From contig NZ_PIPO01000005.1 of assembly GCF_003986975.1 (NCBI RefSeq), forward strand, positions 248,001 through 312,000: a stretch of 64,000 nucleotides of DNA, in the 5' to 3' direction. Shown piece after piece: positions 8,348-17,055 of this stretch. Both the position numbers and the translations under genes were made by a program. The DNA is from Aliidiomarina soli. Its GTDB lineage: Bacteria; Pseudomonadota; Gammaproteobacteria; Enterobacterales; Alteromonadaceae. Position 1 is the stretch's first letter. The number at the start of each line of letters is the position of its first letter. The notes under the pieces are model-generated. The model saw only the letters and a program-made list of their open reading frames with translations, was not told where the DNA came from and made no database searches.

Positions 8348-9532
8348 ATGGCATTGCATCGTACACAGGTAGTGGTGGTTGGCGGCGGGATGATCGGCCT
8401 GAGCCTGGCATTAAGCTTGGCCAAGCGTGGTCGTCAGGTGGTAGTCGTAGAAAAGCGGACCGACAAAGGCGTGATCCCGGATACCCAGCAACTGCGGGTC
8501 AGTGCTATCAGTGAAGGGTCACGCCACTGGCTTGAGCAAATCGGCGTTTGGCAGGCGGTTCCGACGGAACGTCTTGGCCCGTACACGGGCATGCAGGTTT
8601 GGGACCGCGACAATGGCGCTGAAATTGAATTTGCAGCCAGCGATGCCGGCTTCACAACGCTCGGTCATATTGTTGAAAACGCGGTGCTGGAAGCGGTGCT
8701 GTGGCAGCAAGCCGAGGCCGCAGGCGTGCAGCTACTCAGTGGGGTCGAGCATGAGGCCCCGGTGTTCAGTGAGCAGGACGTGACGCTAAGCTTAAGTAAT
8801 GGCGACATTGTACTGGCGCAGTTGCTGGTGGCCGCCGATGGGGCTCAGTCGACGTTACGTAGTCAGGCAGACACGCCGATGGTGTTCAAAGACTATGAAC
8901 AGCAGGGTTTAGTCGCCACCATTCGCAGTGAAAAACCTCATCAGGGTATCGCCCGACAGGCGTTTATGCCGGGCGGACCTCTGGCGCTATTGCCACTGGC
9001 TGATCCGCACTTGCTGTCAATTGTCTGGAGCCAGCCAAGTGTGCAGGCAGAGCAATGGTCGGTGGAAGATGAAGAGGTATTTAATCATCGCCTGACCGCC
9101 GCCAGTGACAACTGCCTTGGTTTGTTGGCTGTGGAAGGGCCGCGACGTAACTTTCCGTTGCAGATGCGCTACGCCGAACAATGGTTGTACAAGCGCCAGG
9201 TTTTGATTGGTGATGCCGCCCATACCATTCACCCGCTTGCCGGGCAGGGCGCTAACCTGGGTCTGGCCGATGCGCGAGATCTTGAAGCACGGTTGGCCGC
9301 GTTAGGCACCTTAAACGGGGTCTGGGATGAGGCTGAACTGATGCGCACCCTGCGAGGCTATCAGCGCGCGCGCAAGGCCGCTGCTTTGCAGCATATTGCG
9401 GTAATGGAAGGCTTCCATCAGCTGTTCCGTGGCAGCAACCCGCTGCTGCGCTTTATTCGCGGACGCGGCCTTAACCTGGTCAACCGCCAGCCGCTGTTAA
9501 AACAGTTTTTTCTCGCTCAAGCCAGTAAGTAA
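8348..9532 (+). CDS. ubiI: Ubiquinone biosynthesis C5-hydroxylase UbiI
   Basis: UbiI (formerly visC) introduces the C5 hydroxyl on the ubiquinone precursor. The 394-residue flavoprotein has GGGMIGLSLALSLAKRG at the N-terminus, VAADGAQSTLR in the middle and GDAAHTIHPLAGQGANLGLADARDL near residue 290, the three flavin motifs of the family. It ends the ygfB-pepP-ubiH-ubiI cluster and converges with the LysR gene, 18 bases apart. In E. coli gcvT lies further downstream on the same strand; here the LysR gene interrupts that arrangement. Confidence 0.93.
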   Translation: MALHRTQVVVVGGGMIGLSLALSLAKRGRQVVVVEKRTDKGVIPDTQQLRVSAISEGSRHWLEQIGVWQAVPTERLGPYTGMQVWDRDNGAEIEFAASDAGFTTLGHIVENAVLEAVLWQQAEAAGVQLLSGVEHEAPVFSEQDVTLSLSNGDIVLAQLLVAADGAQSTLRSQADTPMVFKDYEQQGLVATIRSEKPHQGIARQAFMPGGPLALLPLADPHLLSIVWSQPSVQAEQWSVEDEEVFNHRLTAASDNCLGLLAVEGPRRNFPLQMRYAEQWLYKRQVLIGDAAHTIHPLAGQGANLGLADARDLEARLAALGTLNGVWDEAELMRTLRGYQRARKAAALQHIAVMEGFHQLFRGSNPLLRFIRGRGLNLVNRQPLLKQFFLAQASK

Positions 9533-9550
9533 GCCAGCAAATAAGCCGCG

Positions 9551-10384
9551 TCAGCGTAGCGCCTCTTCGATATAACGCAGCAGGCGTTCGGCGGCGTCTT
9601 CACTGCGGCCATGGCGCTCCAGGTAGATATTAATCTGGCCCAGCTCCGGCAACGCAGGGTGTTTAACTTCATGCAGTTCAACCGGTACGCTGGAGCGCGC
9701 CAGTACAGTGACCCCCAGTCCGCTGCGCAAGGCACTGGAAATACCGGCCAGATCGCTGTTGGTGTAGCTGATTCTATAGCCATGCCCACTGAGCATTTTT
9801 TCCGCACGGCGACGATAGACGCAACCTTCCGGCGCCATCACCAATGCCAACGGCTGTGAGGGTTTATAGTCGGGACTGCCTGCAACCCAGACCAACTGAT
9901 CGGTTTTGACCAGAATGGCATTGTCCGGCGCACTCTCGGCCACGGTCAGAATAATATCAAACTGGCGGCGGCTGGCGCCGAGACGCAAATCGCGGCTTAG
10001 CCCTGAGGTCACCTGCAGCGCCACCTGGGGGTAACTACTGGCAAACTGGCCGAGAATACTGGGTAACAAGGTCGAGGCAAATTCACTGGGTATCCCCAGG
10101 CGCACCTCACCGGACAGATTGGATTCGCTATGCAACGCGATGATTTGGTCATTCAGGTTCAGCAATTGCTGTGCCATTGGGTACAATTCGACGCCGGCAT
10201 CGGTCAGCCGAATGCGGTTCTCCTGACGCTGCAGCAACTTCGCATTAAGCATTTGCTCAAGGCGTTTTATTTGCAAACTAATCGCCGGCTGCGAGCGGCC
10301 CATGCGCTCACCCGCCAGGGTGTAGCTTTGCAGATCGTAAACGCTTAAAAATGCGCGTAAATTTTCGCTCGGAATGTGTTTCAT
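9551..10384 (-). CDS. LysR-family transcriptional regulator
   Basis: The 277-residue protein has an N-terminal winged helix-turn-helix (LRAFLSVYDLQSYTLAGERMGRSQPAISLQIKRLEQML). A periplasmic-binding-like effector domain from about residue 90 (GEVRLGIPSEFASTLLP) follows. The effector part resembles the LrhA/HexA-like group more than GcvA. It is divergent from gcvT with a 140-bp shared gap, so control of the gcv genes is possible but not shown. It does not align by eye with GcvA, the usual gcv regulator. Confidence 0.86.
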   Translation of the reverse strand: MKHIPSENLRAFLSVYDLQSYTLAGERMGRSQPAISLQIKRLEQMLNAKLLQRQENRIRLTDAGVELYPMAQQLLNLNDQIIALHSESNLSGEVRLGIPSEFASTLLPSILGQFASSYPQVALQVTSGLSRDLRLGASRRQFDIILTVAESAPDNAILVKTDQLVWVAGSPDYKPSQPLALVMAPEGCVYRRRAEKMLSGHGYRISYTNSDLAGISSALRSGLGVTVLARSSVPVELHEVKHPALPELGQINIYLERHGRSEDAAERLLRYIEEALR

Positions 10385-10462
10385 CGGCCACCTTTCTATA
10401 ACGACAGATTATTTTTACCACTTATTATTAATTTTATAAATAGTGTCATTTGCCTTTTTAAT

Positions 10463-10491
10463 TTGTTGCCGGGCGCCCAAACCTCTATAAT
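10463..10491 (+). promoter_or_regulatory. Sigma-70-type promoter for gcvT
   Basis: TTGTTG and a perfect TATAAT are separated by 17 bases, ending 33 bases before the gcvT start. The upstream AT-rich stretch (10410-10445) could serve as an UP element or regulator site. No glycine riboswitch aptamer fits in the short leader. Confidence 0.7.
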
Positions 10492-10524
10492 CCGCGTTAA
10501 ATTTAAGCGAATACGGTAAACATA

Positions 10525-11613
10525 ATGGCTAGCAAAACTCCTTTGTACGATGCCCATGTGGCAGCAGGCGCGAAAATGGTCGACTTCCACGGCTGGGATA
10601 TGCCGCTGAACTATGGTTCTCAGATAGAAGAGCACCATGCTGTACGCCAGCGCGCGGGCATGTTTGACGTCTCGCACATGACCATTGTGGATGCCACCGG
10701 CCCTGAAGCTAAGGCCTATTTGCGCTATTTACTGGCCAACGATGTGGCCAAGCTGACCCAGCCGGGTAAAGCACTTTACACCGGTATGCTGAATGAGCAG
10801 GGCGGTGTGATTGATGATTTGATCGTGTACTACTTTGCTGATGATTCGTATCGCCTGGTGGTTAACTCAGCAACCCGTGACAAAGACATGCAGTGGCTGC
10901 AAAAGCAGGCAGGTGAGTTTGACGTGTCAGTCACTGAGCGCACCGAGTTTGCGATGATTGCCTTGCAGGGCCCGCAGGCGCAGGAAAAAATTGCCATTTT
11001 GCTTGGTGACGACCAGTTCGGCCAGGTTAAAGAAATGAAGCCATTCTTTGGTCTGCAGCTGGGTGACTTGTTTGTCGCCACCACTGGCTATACCGGTGAA
11101 GCTGGCTATGAGATTATCGTCCCCAATGAATTAGTCGTCTCGGTGTGGGACAAGTTGCTCGATAATGGCGTTGAGCCATGTGGCCTTGGCGCGCGTGATA
11201 CCCTGCGTCTGGAAGCTGGCATGAACCTGTATGGTCAGGACATGGACGAAACCGTATCACCATTAGCCGCCAACATGGGCTGGAGCGTTGCCTTCGAACC
11301 GGCTGAGCGTAAGTTTATTGGCCGTGACGTTCTGGAAGCGCAAAAAGCACAAGGGACCGAGAAGTTAATCGGTCTGGTGATGGAAGATAAAGGCGTATTG
11401 CGTGCCGGGCTGAAAGTGAAGGTTGAAGGTGGTGAAGGCGTGATAACCTCAGGGACTTTCTCGCCAACCCTCGGTTACAGCATCGCCATGGCGCGGGTAC
11501 CGACGCCAGTGGGGGACACTGCTGAGGTGGAAATGCGCAAGAAAATGGTTACAGTAAAAGTTGTCAAGCCAGGTTTCGTTCGTCACGGCGCTGCGGTGGT
11601 GAAAGCTTACTAA
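10525..11613 (+). CDS. gcvT: Glycine cleavage system T protein (aminomethyltransferase)
   Basis: GcvT transfers the methylene group from the aminomethyl-lipoyl arm of GcvH to tetrahydrofolate and releases ammonia. The 362-residue product has [22 protein letters not shown] near the N-terminus and the folate-site region [25 protein letters not shown] lies near residue 230, and a C-terminal barrel domain closes it. Its length equals E. coli GcvT (364). It heads the gcvT-gcvH-gcvP cluster behind a good promoter. Confidence 0.97.
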   Translation: MASKTPLYDAHVAAGAKMVDFHGWDMPLNYGSQIEEHHAVRQRAGMFDVSHMTIVDATGPEAKAYLRYLLANDVAKLTQPGKALYTGMLNEQGGVIDDLIVYYFADDSYRLVVNSATRDKDMQWLQKQAGEFDVSVTERTEFAMIALQGPQAQEKIAILLGDDQFGQVKEMKPFFGLQLGDLFVATTGYTGEAGYEIIVPNELVVSVWDKLLDNGVEPCGLGARDTLRLEAGMNLYGQDMDETVSPLAANMGWSVAFEPAERKFIGRDVLEAQKAQGTEKLIGLVMEDKGVLRAGLKVKVEGGEGVITSGTFSPTLGYSIAMARVPTPVGDTAEVEMRKKMVTVKVVKPGFVRHGAAVVKAY

Positions 11614-11682
11614 GGCTTCATCTGGGCCTGACTACCTTAGTTAATCAATGTTTTTAAAAAGCTATATAAAAAGGACAAGACA

Positions 11683-12072
11683 ATGAGCAACGTTCCAACA
11701 GAATTGAAATACGCAGCGTCGCACGAATGGGTGCGTAACGAAGGCGAAGGCGTTTACACCGTCGGTATCAGTGAACACGCGCAGGAGCTGTTAGGTGACA
11801 TGGTGTTTGTCGAGCTGCCGGAAGAAGGCGATACCTTCTCAGTGGGTGACGACTGTGCGGTTGCAGAATCAGTTAAAGCGGCGTCTGATATTTACGCGCC
11901 AATTAGCGGCCAGATCGTGGCTGTGAACGAAGATCTCGAAGACTCGCCGGAAATGGTCAACAACGACCCGTACGGTGACGGCTGGTTATTCAAAATTAAA
12001 GCAGACGATGAAAATGAATTAAACAACCTGCTGGATGCAGAAGCCTATTCTGCGTCAATCGAAGACGAATAA
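11683..12072 (+). CDS. gcvH: Glycine cleavage system H protein (lipoyl carrier)
   Basis: GcvH carries the aminomethyl intermediate between the P, T and L proteins on a lipoyl-lysine arm. The 129-residue product matches the family. The modified lysine is in [15 protein letters not shown] near residue 66, and the N-terminal YAASHEWVR is the usual opening. An AAGGAC ribosome-binding site sits 8 bases before the ATG. A hairpin with a T-run follows the gene, so gcvH may be expressed more than gcvP. Confidence 0.97.
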   Translation: MSNVPTELKYAASHEWVRNEGEGVYTVGISEHAQELLGDMVFVELPEEGDTFSVGDDCAVAESVKAASDIYAPISGQIVAVNEDLEDSPEMVNNDPYGDGWLFKIKADDENELNNLLDAEAYSASIEDE

Positions 12073-12092
12073 GCAGGTTGTCAGAATGTCAG

Positions 12093-12121
12093 GGCCCCGG
12101 TTATGCCGGGGCCTTGTTTTT
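12093..12121 (+). terminator. Hairpin terminator or attenuator between gcvH and gcvP
   Basis: An 8-bp perfect stem, GGCCCCGG / CCGGGGCC, with a 5-base loop is followed by TTGTTTTT. It lies in the middle of an apparent operon, so it may partly terminate transcripts of gcvTH and lower gcvP expression. Confidence 0.85.
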
Positions 12122-12170
12122 CGCTTAGCCAACGTAAGCGACATTGCCATTAGCTAAATCAAGGTGAATC

Positions 12171-15053
12171 ATGAGCGGTAAAACCCTGGAACAATTTGAA
12201 CGTCACGACGAGTTTGTGGCCCGTCATATCGGCCCGAGTGAAGATGAGCGCGCAGCCATGCTGCAAGCCGTCGGTGCATCGTCACTGGAAGAAATGACTA
12301 CGCAAACCGTACCCGGTGCAATTTTGCGCGAGCCTTTTCTGAACATTGGCACGGCCATGACAGAGCGTGATGCGCTGGCAAAATTGAAAACCATCGCGAG
12401 CAAGAACCAGGTGTTTAAAAGCTACATTGGGGCAGGTTACTACGACACCCTGACGCCGAACGTGATTCTCCGTAACGTGCTGGAAAATCCGGGTTGGTAC
12501 ACCGCGTACACCCCGTACCAGCCAGAAATTGCTCAGGGCCGCCTGCAGGCTATCCTCAACTTCCAGCAAATGACCATGGATTTAACTGGCATGGAGCTGG
12601 CGAGTGCGTCACTGCTGGATGAAGCCACAGCCGCAGCCGAAGCAATGGCCATGGCCAAGCGGGTAGCCAAGTCGAAGTCCAACGCATTCTTTATTGCCAA
12701 CAACGTATTCCCGCAAACCATTGACGTGGTCAAAGCGCGCGCTGACATGTTCGGTTTCGATATTATCGAAGGCGACTGGACCGAAGCGGCCGACCATGAA
12801 GTCTTTGGTGCCTTGCTGCAAAGCCCGGCCGACAATGGCGATATTCTTGATTTAAGCGACGTGATTGCCGCGGTGCAAAAGCAAAAAGCAGTAGTCGCAG
12901 TAGCAACCGATCTGATGAGCCTGGTGATGTGTAAGTCGCCGGGTGAAATGGGCGCGGATATGGTCTTTGGTTCGGCGCAACGGTTTGGTGTGCCAATGGG
13001 CTACGGCGGACCACATGCAGCATTCTTTGCTACTCGTGACAAATTCAAACGTGCCTTACCGGGCCGTATTATTGGTGTGTCTAAAGACTCACGTGGCAAC
13101 CTGGCGCTGCGTATGGCGATGCAAACCCGCGAACAGCATATCCGTCGCGAGAAAGCTAACTCAAACATCTGTACCGCGCAGGTTCTGCTGGCCAACATGG
13201 CCTCATTCTACGCGGTTTACCACGGTCCTGAAGGGCTGAAGAACATTGCCGGACGCATTCACCGCCTGACCGACATTGTTGCCGCAGGCCTGCAGGAAAA
13301 AGGGCTGACGGTCACCAACAGCAGCTGGTTCGACACCCTGACAGTGAACGTGCGCTCCAGCAAGAGTGACATTATTGAGCGTGCGCGTGCCGCTGAAGTG
13401 AACCTGCGTCTGGACCACGACGGTCAGGTTGGTATCAGTCTTGATGAAAGCAAAACTGCTGCCGATGTCGCGCAACTGTTCGATATTCTGCTTGGCGAAG
13501 GCCATGGCCTGAGTGTCGGTAAACTGGACTCTGAAGTAAGTGGCGGCGACGACAGCTTACCTCTTAACCTGCAGCGCGATAGCGATTTCCTGACTCACGA
13601 AGTATTTAACTCGTATCATTCAGAAACCGAGATGCTGCGTTACATTAAGTCGCTGGAAAACAAAGATCTGGCACTTAACCATTCGATGATTTCACTCGGC
13701 TCCTGCACCATGAAGCTGAATGCGACGGCCGAGATGATCCCGGTGACCTGGCCAGAATTTGGTGGCCTGCACCCGTTCTGCCCACCTGAACAAACCCGGG
13801 GCTACGCGCAAATGATTGCCAGCCTGTCAGACTGGTTGCTGGACATTACCGGCTATGACGCCATGTCGATGCAGCCAAACTCAGGTGCGCAGGGTGAATA
13901 CGCTGGTCTGATGGCAATTCAGAAGTATCATCAGAGCCGTGGTGAAGGGCATCGTGATATCTGCCTGATCCCAAGTTCAGCGCATGGTACCAACCCGGCT
14001 TCAGCGCAAATGGCGAGCATGAAAGTGATCGTGGTTGACTGCGATGAGCAGGGCAATATCGACGTCAGCGATTTCCGCCAGAAAGCCGAAGAAGCCGGTG
14101 ACAACCTGTCGTGTGCCATGGTGACCTACCCGTCGACCCATGGTGTGTACGAAGAAAAAATCCGTGAAGTCTGCGACATCGTGCATGAATTCGGTGGCCA
14201 GGTGTATATGGACGGCGCCAACATGAACGCTCAGGTTGGGGTGACCTCACCAGGCTTTATTGGCTCGGATGTATCGCACCTGAACCTGCATAAAACCTTC
14301 TGCATACCACATGGTGGTGGCGGACCAGGCATGGGCCCTATCGGAGTCAAGAAACACCTGGCACCATTCTTACCGGGTCACGTCATGATGGACGGCGAAG
14401 GGCTGGCGCATGGTAACCATGCCGTATCAGCAGCACCGTACGGAAGTGCCAGCATCCTGCCAATTTCGTGGATGTACATTGCGATGATGGGCAGCGCAGG
14501 CCTGCGTGAAGCGACCGAAACCGCCATTCTGAACGCAAACTACCTGGCAACTAAGCTGGGTGAGCACTACCCAATTCTGTACAGCGGACGCAACGGCCGC
14601 GTCGCCCATGAGTGCATCATCGATTTACGCCCGCTGAAAGACAAAGCGGATATCGCCGAAATCGACATTGCCAAGCGCCTGCAGGACTATGGCTTCCACT
14701 CGCCAACCATGTCGTTCCCGGTCGCGGGCACGCTGATGGTAGAGCCAACCGAGTCCGAGTCGAAAGCCGAGCTGGACCGCTTCATTGAAGCCATGGTCTG
14801 CATTAAAGGCGAACTGGAGAAAGTGGCTGCAGGTGAATGGCCAGCGGACAACAACCCGCTGGTGAATGCGCCGCATACCCTGGCCGATATAGTCGACAGC
14901 AGCTGGGACCGGCCGTACGACCGCCAACTGGCCGCGTACCCGGTACCTGCCGTAGCCATCGATAAGTTCTGGCCAAGCGTGAACCGCATCGACGATGTCT
15001 ATGGCGACCGGAATCTGGTGTGCAGCTGCCCGGATATTGATAGCTACCGGTAA
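12171..15053 (+). CDS. gcvP: Glycine dehydrogenase (decarboxylating), P protein
   Basis: GcvP is the pyridoxal-phosphate enzyme that decarboxylates glycine and loads the aminomethyl group on GcvH. The 960-residue product is the full-length, single-chain form with two homologous halves. The first half has [14 protein letters not shown], and the second has the PLP lysine in [21 protein letters not shown] near residue 710. [10 protein letters not shown] and [13 protein letters not shown] are also conserved. A strong terminator lies about 80 bases downstream, marking the end of the core block. Confidence 0.98.
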   Translation: MSGKTLEQFERHDEFVARHIGPSEDERAAMLQAVGASSLEEMTTQTVPGAILREPFLNIGTAMTERDALAKLKTIASKNQVFKSYIGAGYYDTLTPNVILRNVLENPGWYTAYTPYQPEIAQGRLQAILNFQQMTMDLTGMELASASLLDEATAAAEAMAMAKRVAKSKSNAFFIANNVFPQTIDVVKARADMFGFDIIEGDWTEAADHEVFGALLQSPADNGDILDLSDVIAAVQKQKAVVAVATDLMSLVMCKSPGEMGADMVFGSAQRFGVPMGYGGPHAAFFATRDKFKRALPGRIIGVSKDSRGNLALRMAMQTREQHIRREKANSNICTAQVLLANMASFYAVYHGPEGLKNIAGRIHRLTDIVAAGLQEKGLTVTNSSWFDTLTVNVRSSKSDIIERARAAEVNLRLDHDGQVGISLDESKTAADVAQLFDILLGEGHGLSVGKLDSEVSGGDDSLPLNLQRDSDFLTHEVFNSYHSETEMLRYIKSLENKDLALNHSMISLGSCTMKLNATAEMIPVTWPEFGGLHPFCPPEQTRGYAQMIASLSDWLLDITGYDAMSMQPNSGAQGEYAGLMAIQKYHQSRGEGHRDICLIPSSAHGTNPASAQMASMKVIVVDCDEQGNIDVSDFRQKAEEAGDNLSCAMVTYPSTHGVYEEKIREVCDIVHEFGGQVYMDGANMNAQVGVTSPGFIGSDVSHLNLHKTFCIPHGGGGPGMGPIGVKKHLAPFLPGHVMMDGEGLAHGNHAVSAAPYGSASILPISWMYIAMMGSAGLREATETAILNANYLATKLGEHYPILYSGRNGRVAHECIIDLRPLKDKADIAEIDIAKRLQDYGFHSPTMSFPVAGTLMVEPTESESKAELDRFIEAMVCIKGELEKVAAGEWPADNNPLVNAPHTLADIVDSSWDRPYDRQLAAYPVPAVAIDKFWPSVNRIDDVYGDRNLVCSCPDIDSYR

Positions 15054-15130
15054 GCTATCTTAAAAGTATGCAGCATAATAGAGTCTGCGAGTGGATTTAA
15101 TTGTGTTTGCGACTATTTTATTAGATATTT

Positions 15131-15163
15131 AAAGAAAAACCCGCCATTGGCGGGTTTTTCTTT
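15131..15163 (+). terminator. Rho-independent terminator after gcvP
   Basis: AAAACCCGCC-ATT-GGCGGGTTTTT forms a long stem with an A-run on one side and a T-run on the other, so it can work in both directions. It also marks the left edge of the AT-rich accessory region. Confidence 0.92.
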
Positions 15164-15849
15164 AGGCGGACCAATTTAGCGCTGAATGCTGCAAAGCAGA
15201 TCATAACTAAGACAGGATATTATTAGCGACTAGCGGGCATTTTTTTGTTAGCTTGGTAACCATTGATTCAATCATCCACTACGAAATATGAGGTAGTTGC
15301 AATGGACAGTGAGAGCAGCGCATTTTATGTAGTGTCACTGAAACTAAGAAGACACCCGCAAGATTACCGATGAGTGAGACTATATTTCTCCTTTAATCGC
15401 CAAGTAATATTCCATTTTTTACATGACGAGTGACTTGTTGAAAAGGTGGAAAACTTAGGCAAGTAATTTACAGATAGGAAATTACTTGTGTTCTAACCGG
15501 CCAATCAGTTACTTAAAAGTTATAGACTGAGCTGTGAAGAATTAAAAAGTGTTAAGCCAAATCTGTGATGGTGGTACTGACTCTATATTTATTTTGATTA
15601 ACGAGGAAAAAGTTTACTCTGGCTGTATTAAAAACACCTATAAAATTTCAACTTGAAAACGAAAAAGCGATAATATAAGACCTCTAAGGATTTTTTAAAA
15701 TTCTCATTTGATGTTGAAAAATAATGGTACTAAGGACTAATTAAAAATTACACAAACGACACAGGCAAAAAAACTCGTGGTGAGCTTGATACAGATTAAG
15801 TTGACCTAGAACTTACGAAAGTAGTGAAGGCGATGGAGGCTAGCTATTA
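15164..15849. other. AT-rich gene-poor stretch at the left edge of the accessory region
   Basis: About 690 bp without a convincing gene. Short open frames are present: a 23-codon ATG frame at 15302 and a GTG frame of about 34 codons near 15550 (VLSQICDGGTDSIFILINEE...) that reads like a protein fragment. The end of another frame, KVVKAMEASY, stops just before 15850. These could be decayed cassette or defence-gene remnants. No tRNA, integrase or clear inverted repeat was seen. The last bases carry the GGAGG ribosome-binding site of the next gene. Confidence 0.5.
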
Positions 15850-17055
15850 ATGTTAAGGATGCCAGTAAACCTTGATACGACGAAATTAGAAGAGTTAATA
15901 AAGAACTCATTAGAAACAGCCAATAGACCGTCTCAATTGGAATTGCCGGTCGGTACTAATCGACTCGCTTTTGGTGGCTACGCTGCGGCTACGCAAGCCG
16001 TAAACACTTGGTTTTATGCCAATGAAAATGATGCAACATTGAAGCTTAAGACTCCATTCGACGCATCAGAACTTATCCATGACCCGCATAAGTTTACTGC
16101 CTTTATGATGGCGAGGAATTTTTCTACTAATGAAGTAGAGAATTACGAACTCAAAAAGAAAATTTACACTGCAGCCAAACAACAAATAGAAGAACAGTCG
16201 AAAAGTCAATATGGCCAGACAAGAGGAAGACTTTGCTGGTTCTCATTTGTTGACCATAGTACTAAAGGGTTTGATAAGAATTTTTACATTAACTCCCCCC
16301 ATAAAAAACCCATAATCAGAAATGAAGCGCAGATTTCGAATATTATAAGAGCAATGGTCGAGCAATCATCTAAAGTAGCAGGGGGAGGGACTCTACCTCC
16401 ATACGATGACGTGAAAAATCTTGGGCGCGTATTTGAAGAGCTCTTCCACAACACTCATGAACATGGGAGTAGAGGCACGGATAAAAATACTTGGCTTAAA
16501 CCTGCTACCCGCTTGATTTATACATACGGTATTAATTTAAACGACAACGCTATTCTCAATGCGAGTGAAAATGAAGAATGGTTGACTGCTTACCTTAAGA
16601 CTCTTGAGAAAAACGGGTTGGCTACACAACACTTTATTGAGATTAGCGTTATAGATTCTGGGTTAGGCTTCTGTGGCAGATGGCTGTCGGATAATCCTGA
16701 AGAAGCTGAGCAATTAGAAAAAGATGAAAAGTTTCAATATTCAGTATTAAAACGATGCTTCGAATTTAAAAAAACTTCAACTGGAATATTTAATAAGGGG
16801 CACGGGCTAACAGCTGTAATGGAGCATTTAACCAAGCTAAATGGATTTTTAAAGGTTAGAAGTAATAAGTTATCGGTTTACAGAGATTTTGCCAGTGAAC
16901 CATTTTCACTTAAGTCACCTGATTACGAATTTTTTGATTGGATAACCAAAAAAAGATGTCCTGAGAATGTAACCTTATTGCCAGAAGCGAGAGGGGTGGC
17001 GATCACTCTTTTAATTCCTCTTAATGCGAAGTCTTACATAAAGGAGAACAGCTGA
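15850..17055 (+). CDS. GHKL-type ATPase protein, first gene of a two-gene module
   Basis: The 401-residue product has an unrecognised N-terminal half (about 1-190). A C-terminal histidine-kinase-like ATP-binding domain follows: N-box in VFEELFHNTHEHG near residue 200, G1 box in DSGLGF near 275, and G2-like NKGHGL near 315. No phosphoacceptor His box, transmembrane segment or receiver is visible, so it is not an ordinary sensor kinase. The start is supported by GGAGG nine bases upstream. The next gene begins inside its stop codon (TGATG), implying coupled translation. Base composition is clearly more AT-rich than the core genes, consistent with horizontal transfer. A nucleotide-dependent conformational switch, as in MutL or Hsp90-like proteins, is possible; function is unknown. 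Confidence 0.75.
   Translation: MLRMPVNLDTTKLEELIKNSLETANRPSQLELPVGTNRLAFGGYAAATQAVNTWFYANENDATLKLKTPFDASELIHDPHKFTAFMMARNFSTNEVENYELKKKIYTAAKQQIEEQSKSQYGQTRGRLCWFSFVDHSTKGFDKNFYINSPHKKPIIRNEAQISNIIRAMVEQSSKVAGGGTLPPYDDVKNLGRVFEELFHNTHEHGSRGTDKNTWLKPATRLIYTYGINLNDNAILNASENEEWLTAYLKTLEKNGLATQHFIEISVIDSGLGFCGRWLSDNPEEAEQLEKDEKFQYSVLKRCFEFKKTSTGIFNKGHGLTAVMEHLTKLNGFLKVRSNKLSVYRDFASEPFSLKSPDYEFFDWITKKRCPENVTLLPEARGVAITLLIPLNAKSYIKENS

Noticed and set aside
7766-8359. 197-residue reverse-strand frame inside ubiH
   Set aside because: It lies wholly opposite a conserved flavoprotein gene, and its product has no recognisable motif.
10385-10524. Glycine riboswitch upstream of gcvT
   Set aside because: The leader after the TATAAT promoter is only about 27 bases and no aptamer-like sequence is present; regulation here must be protein-based.
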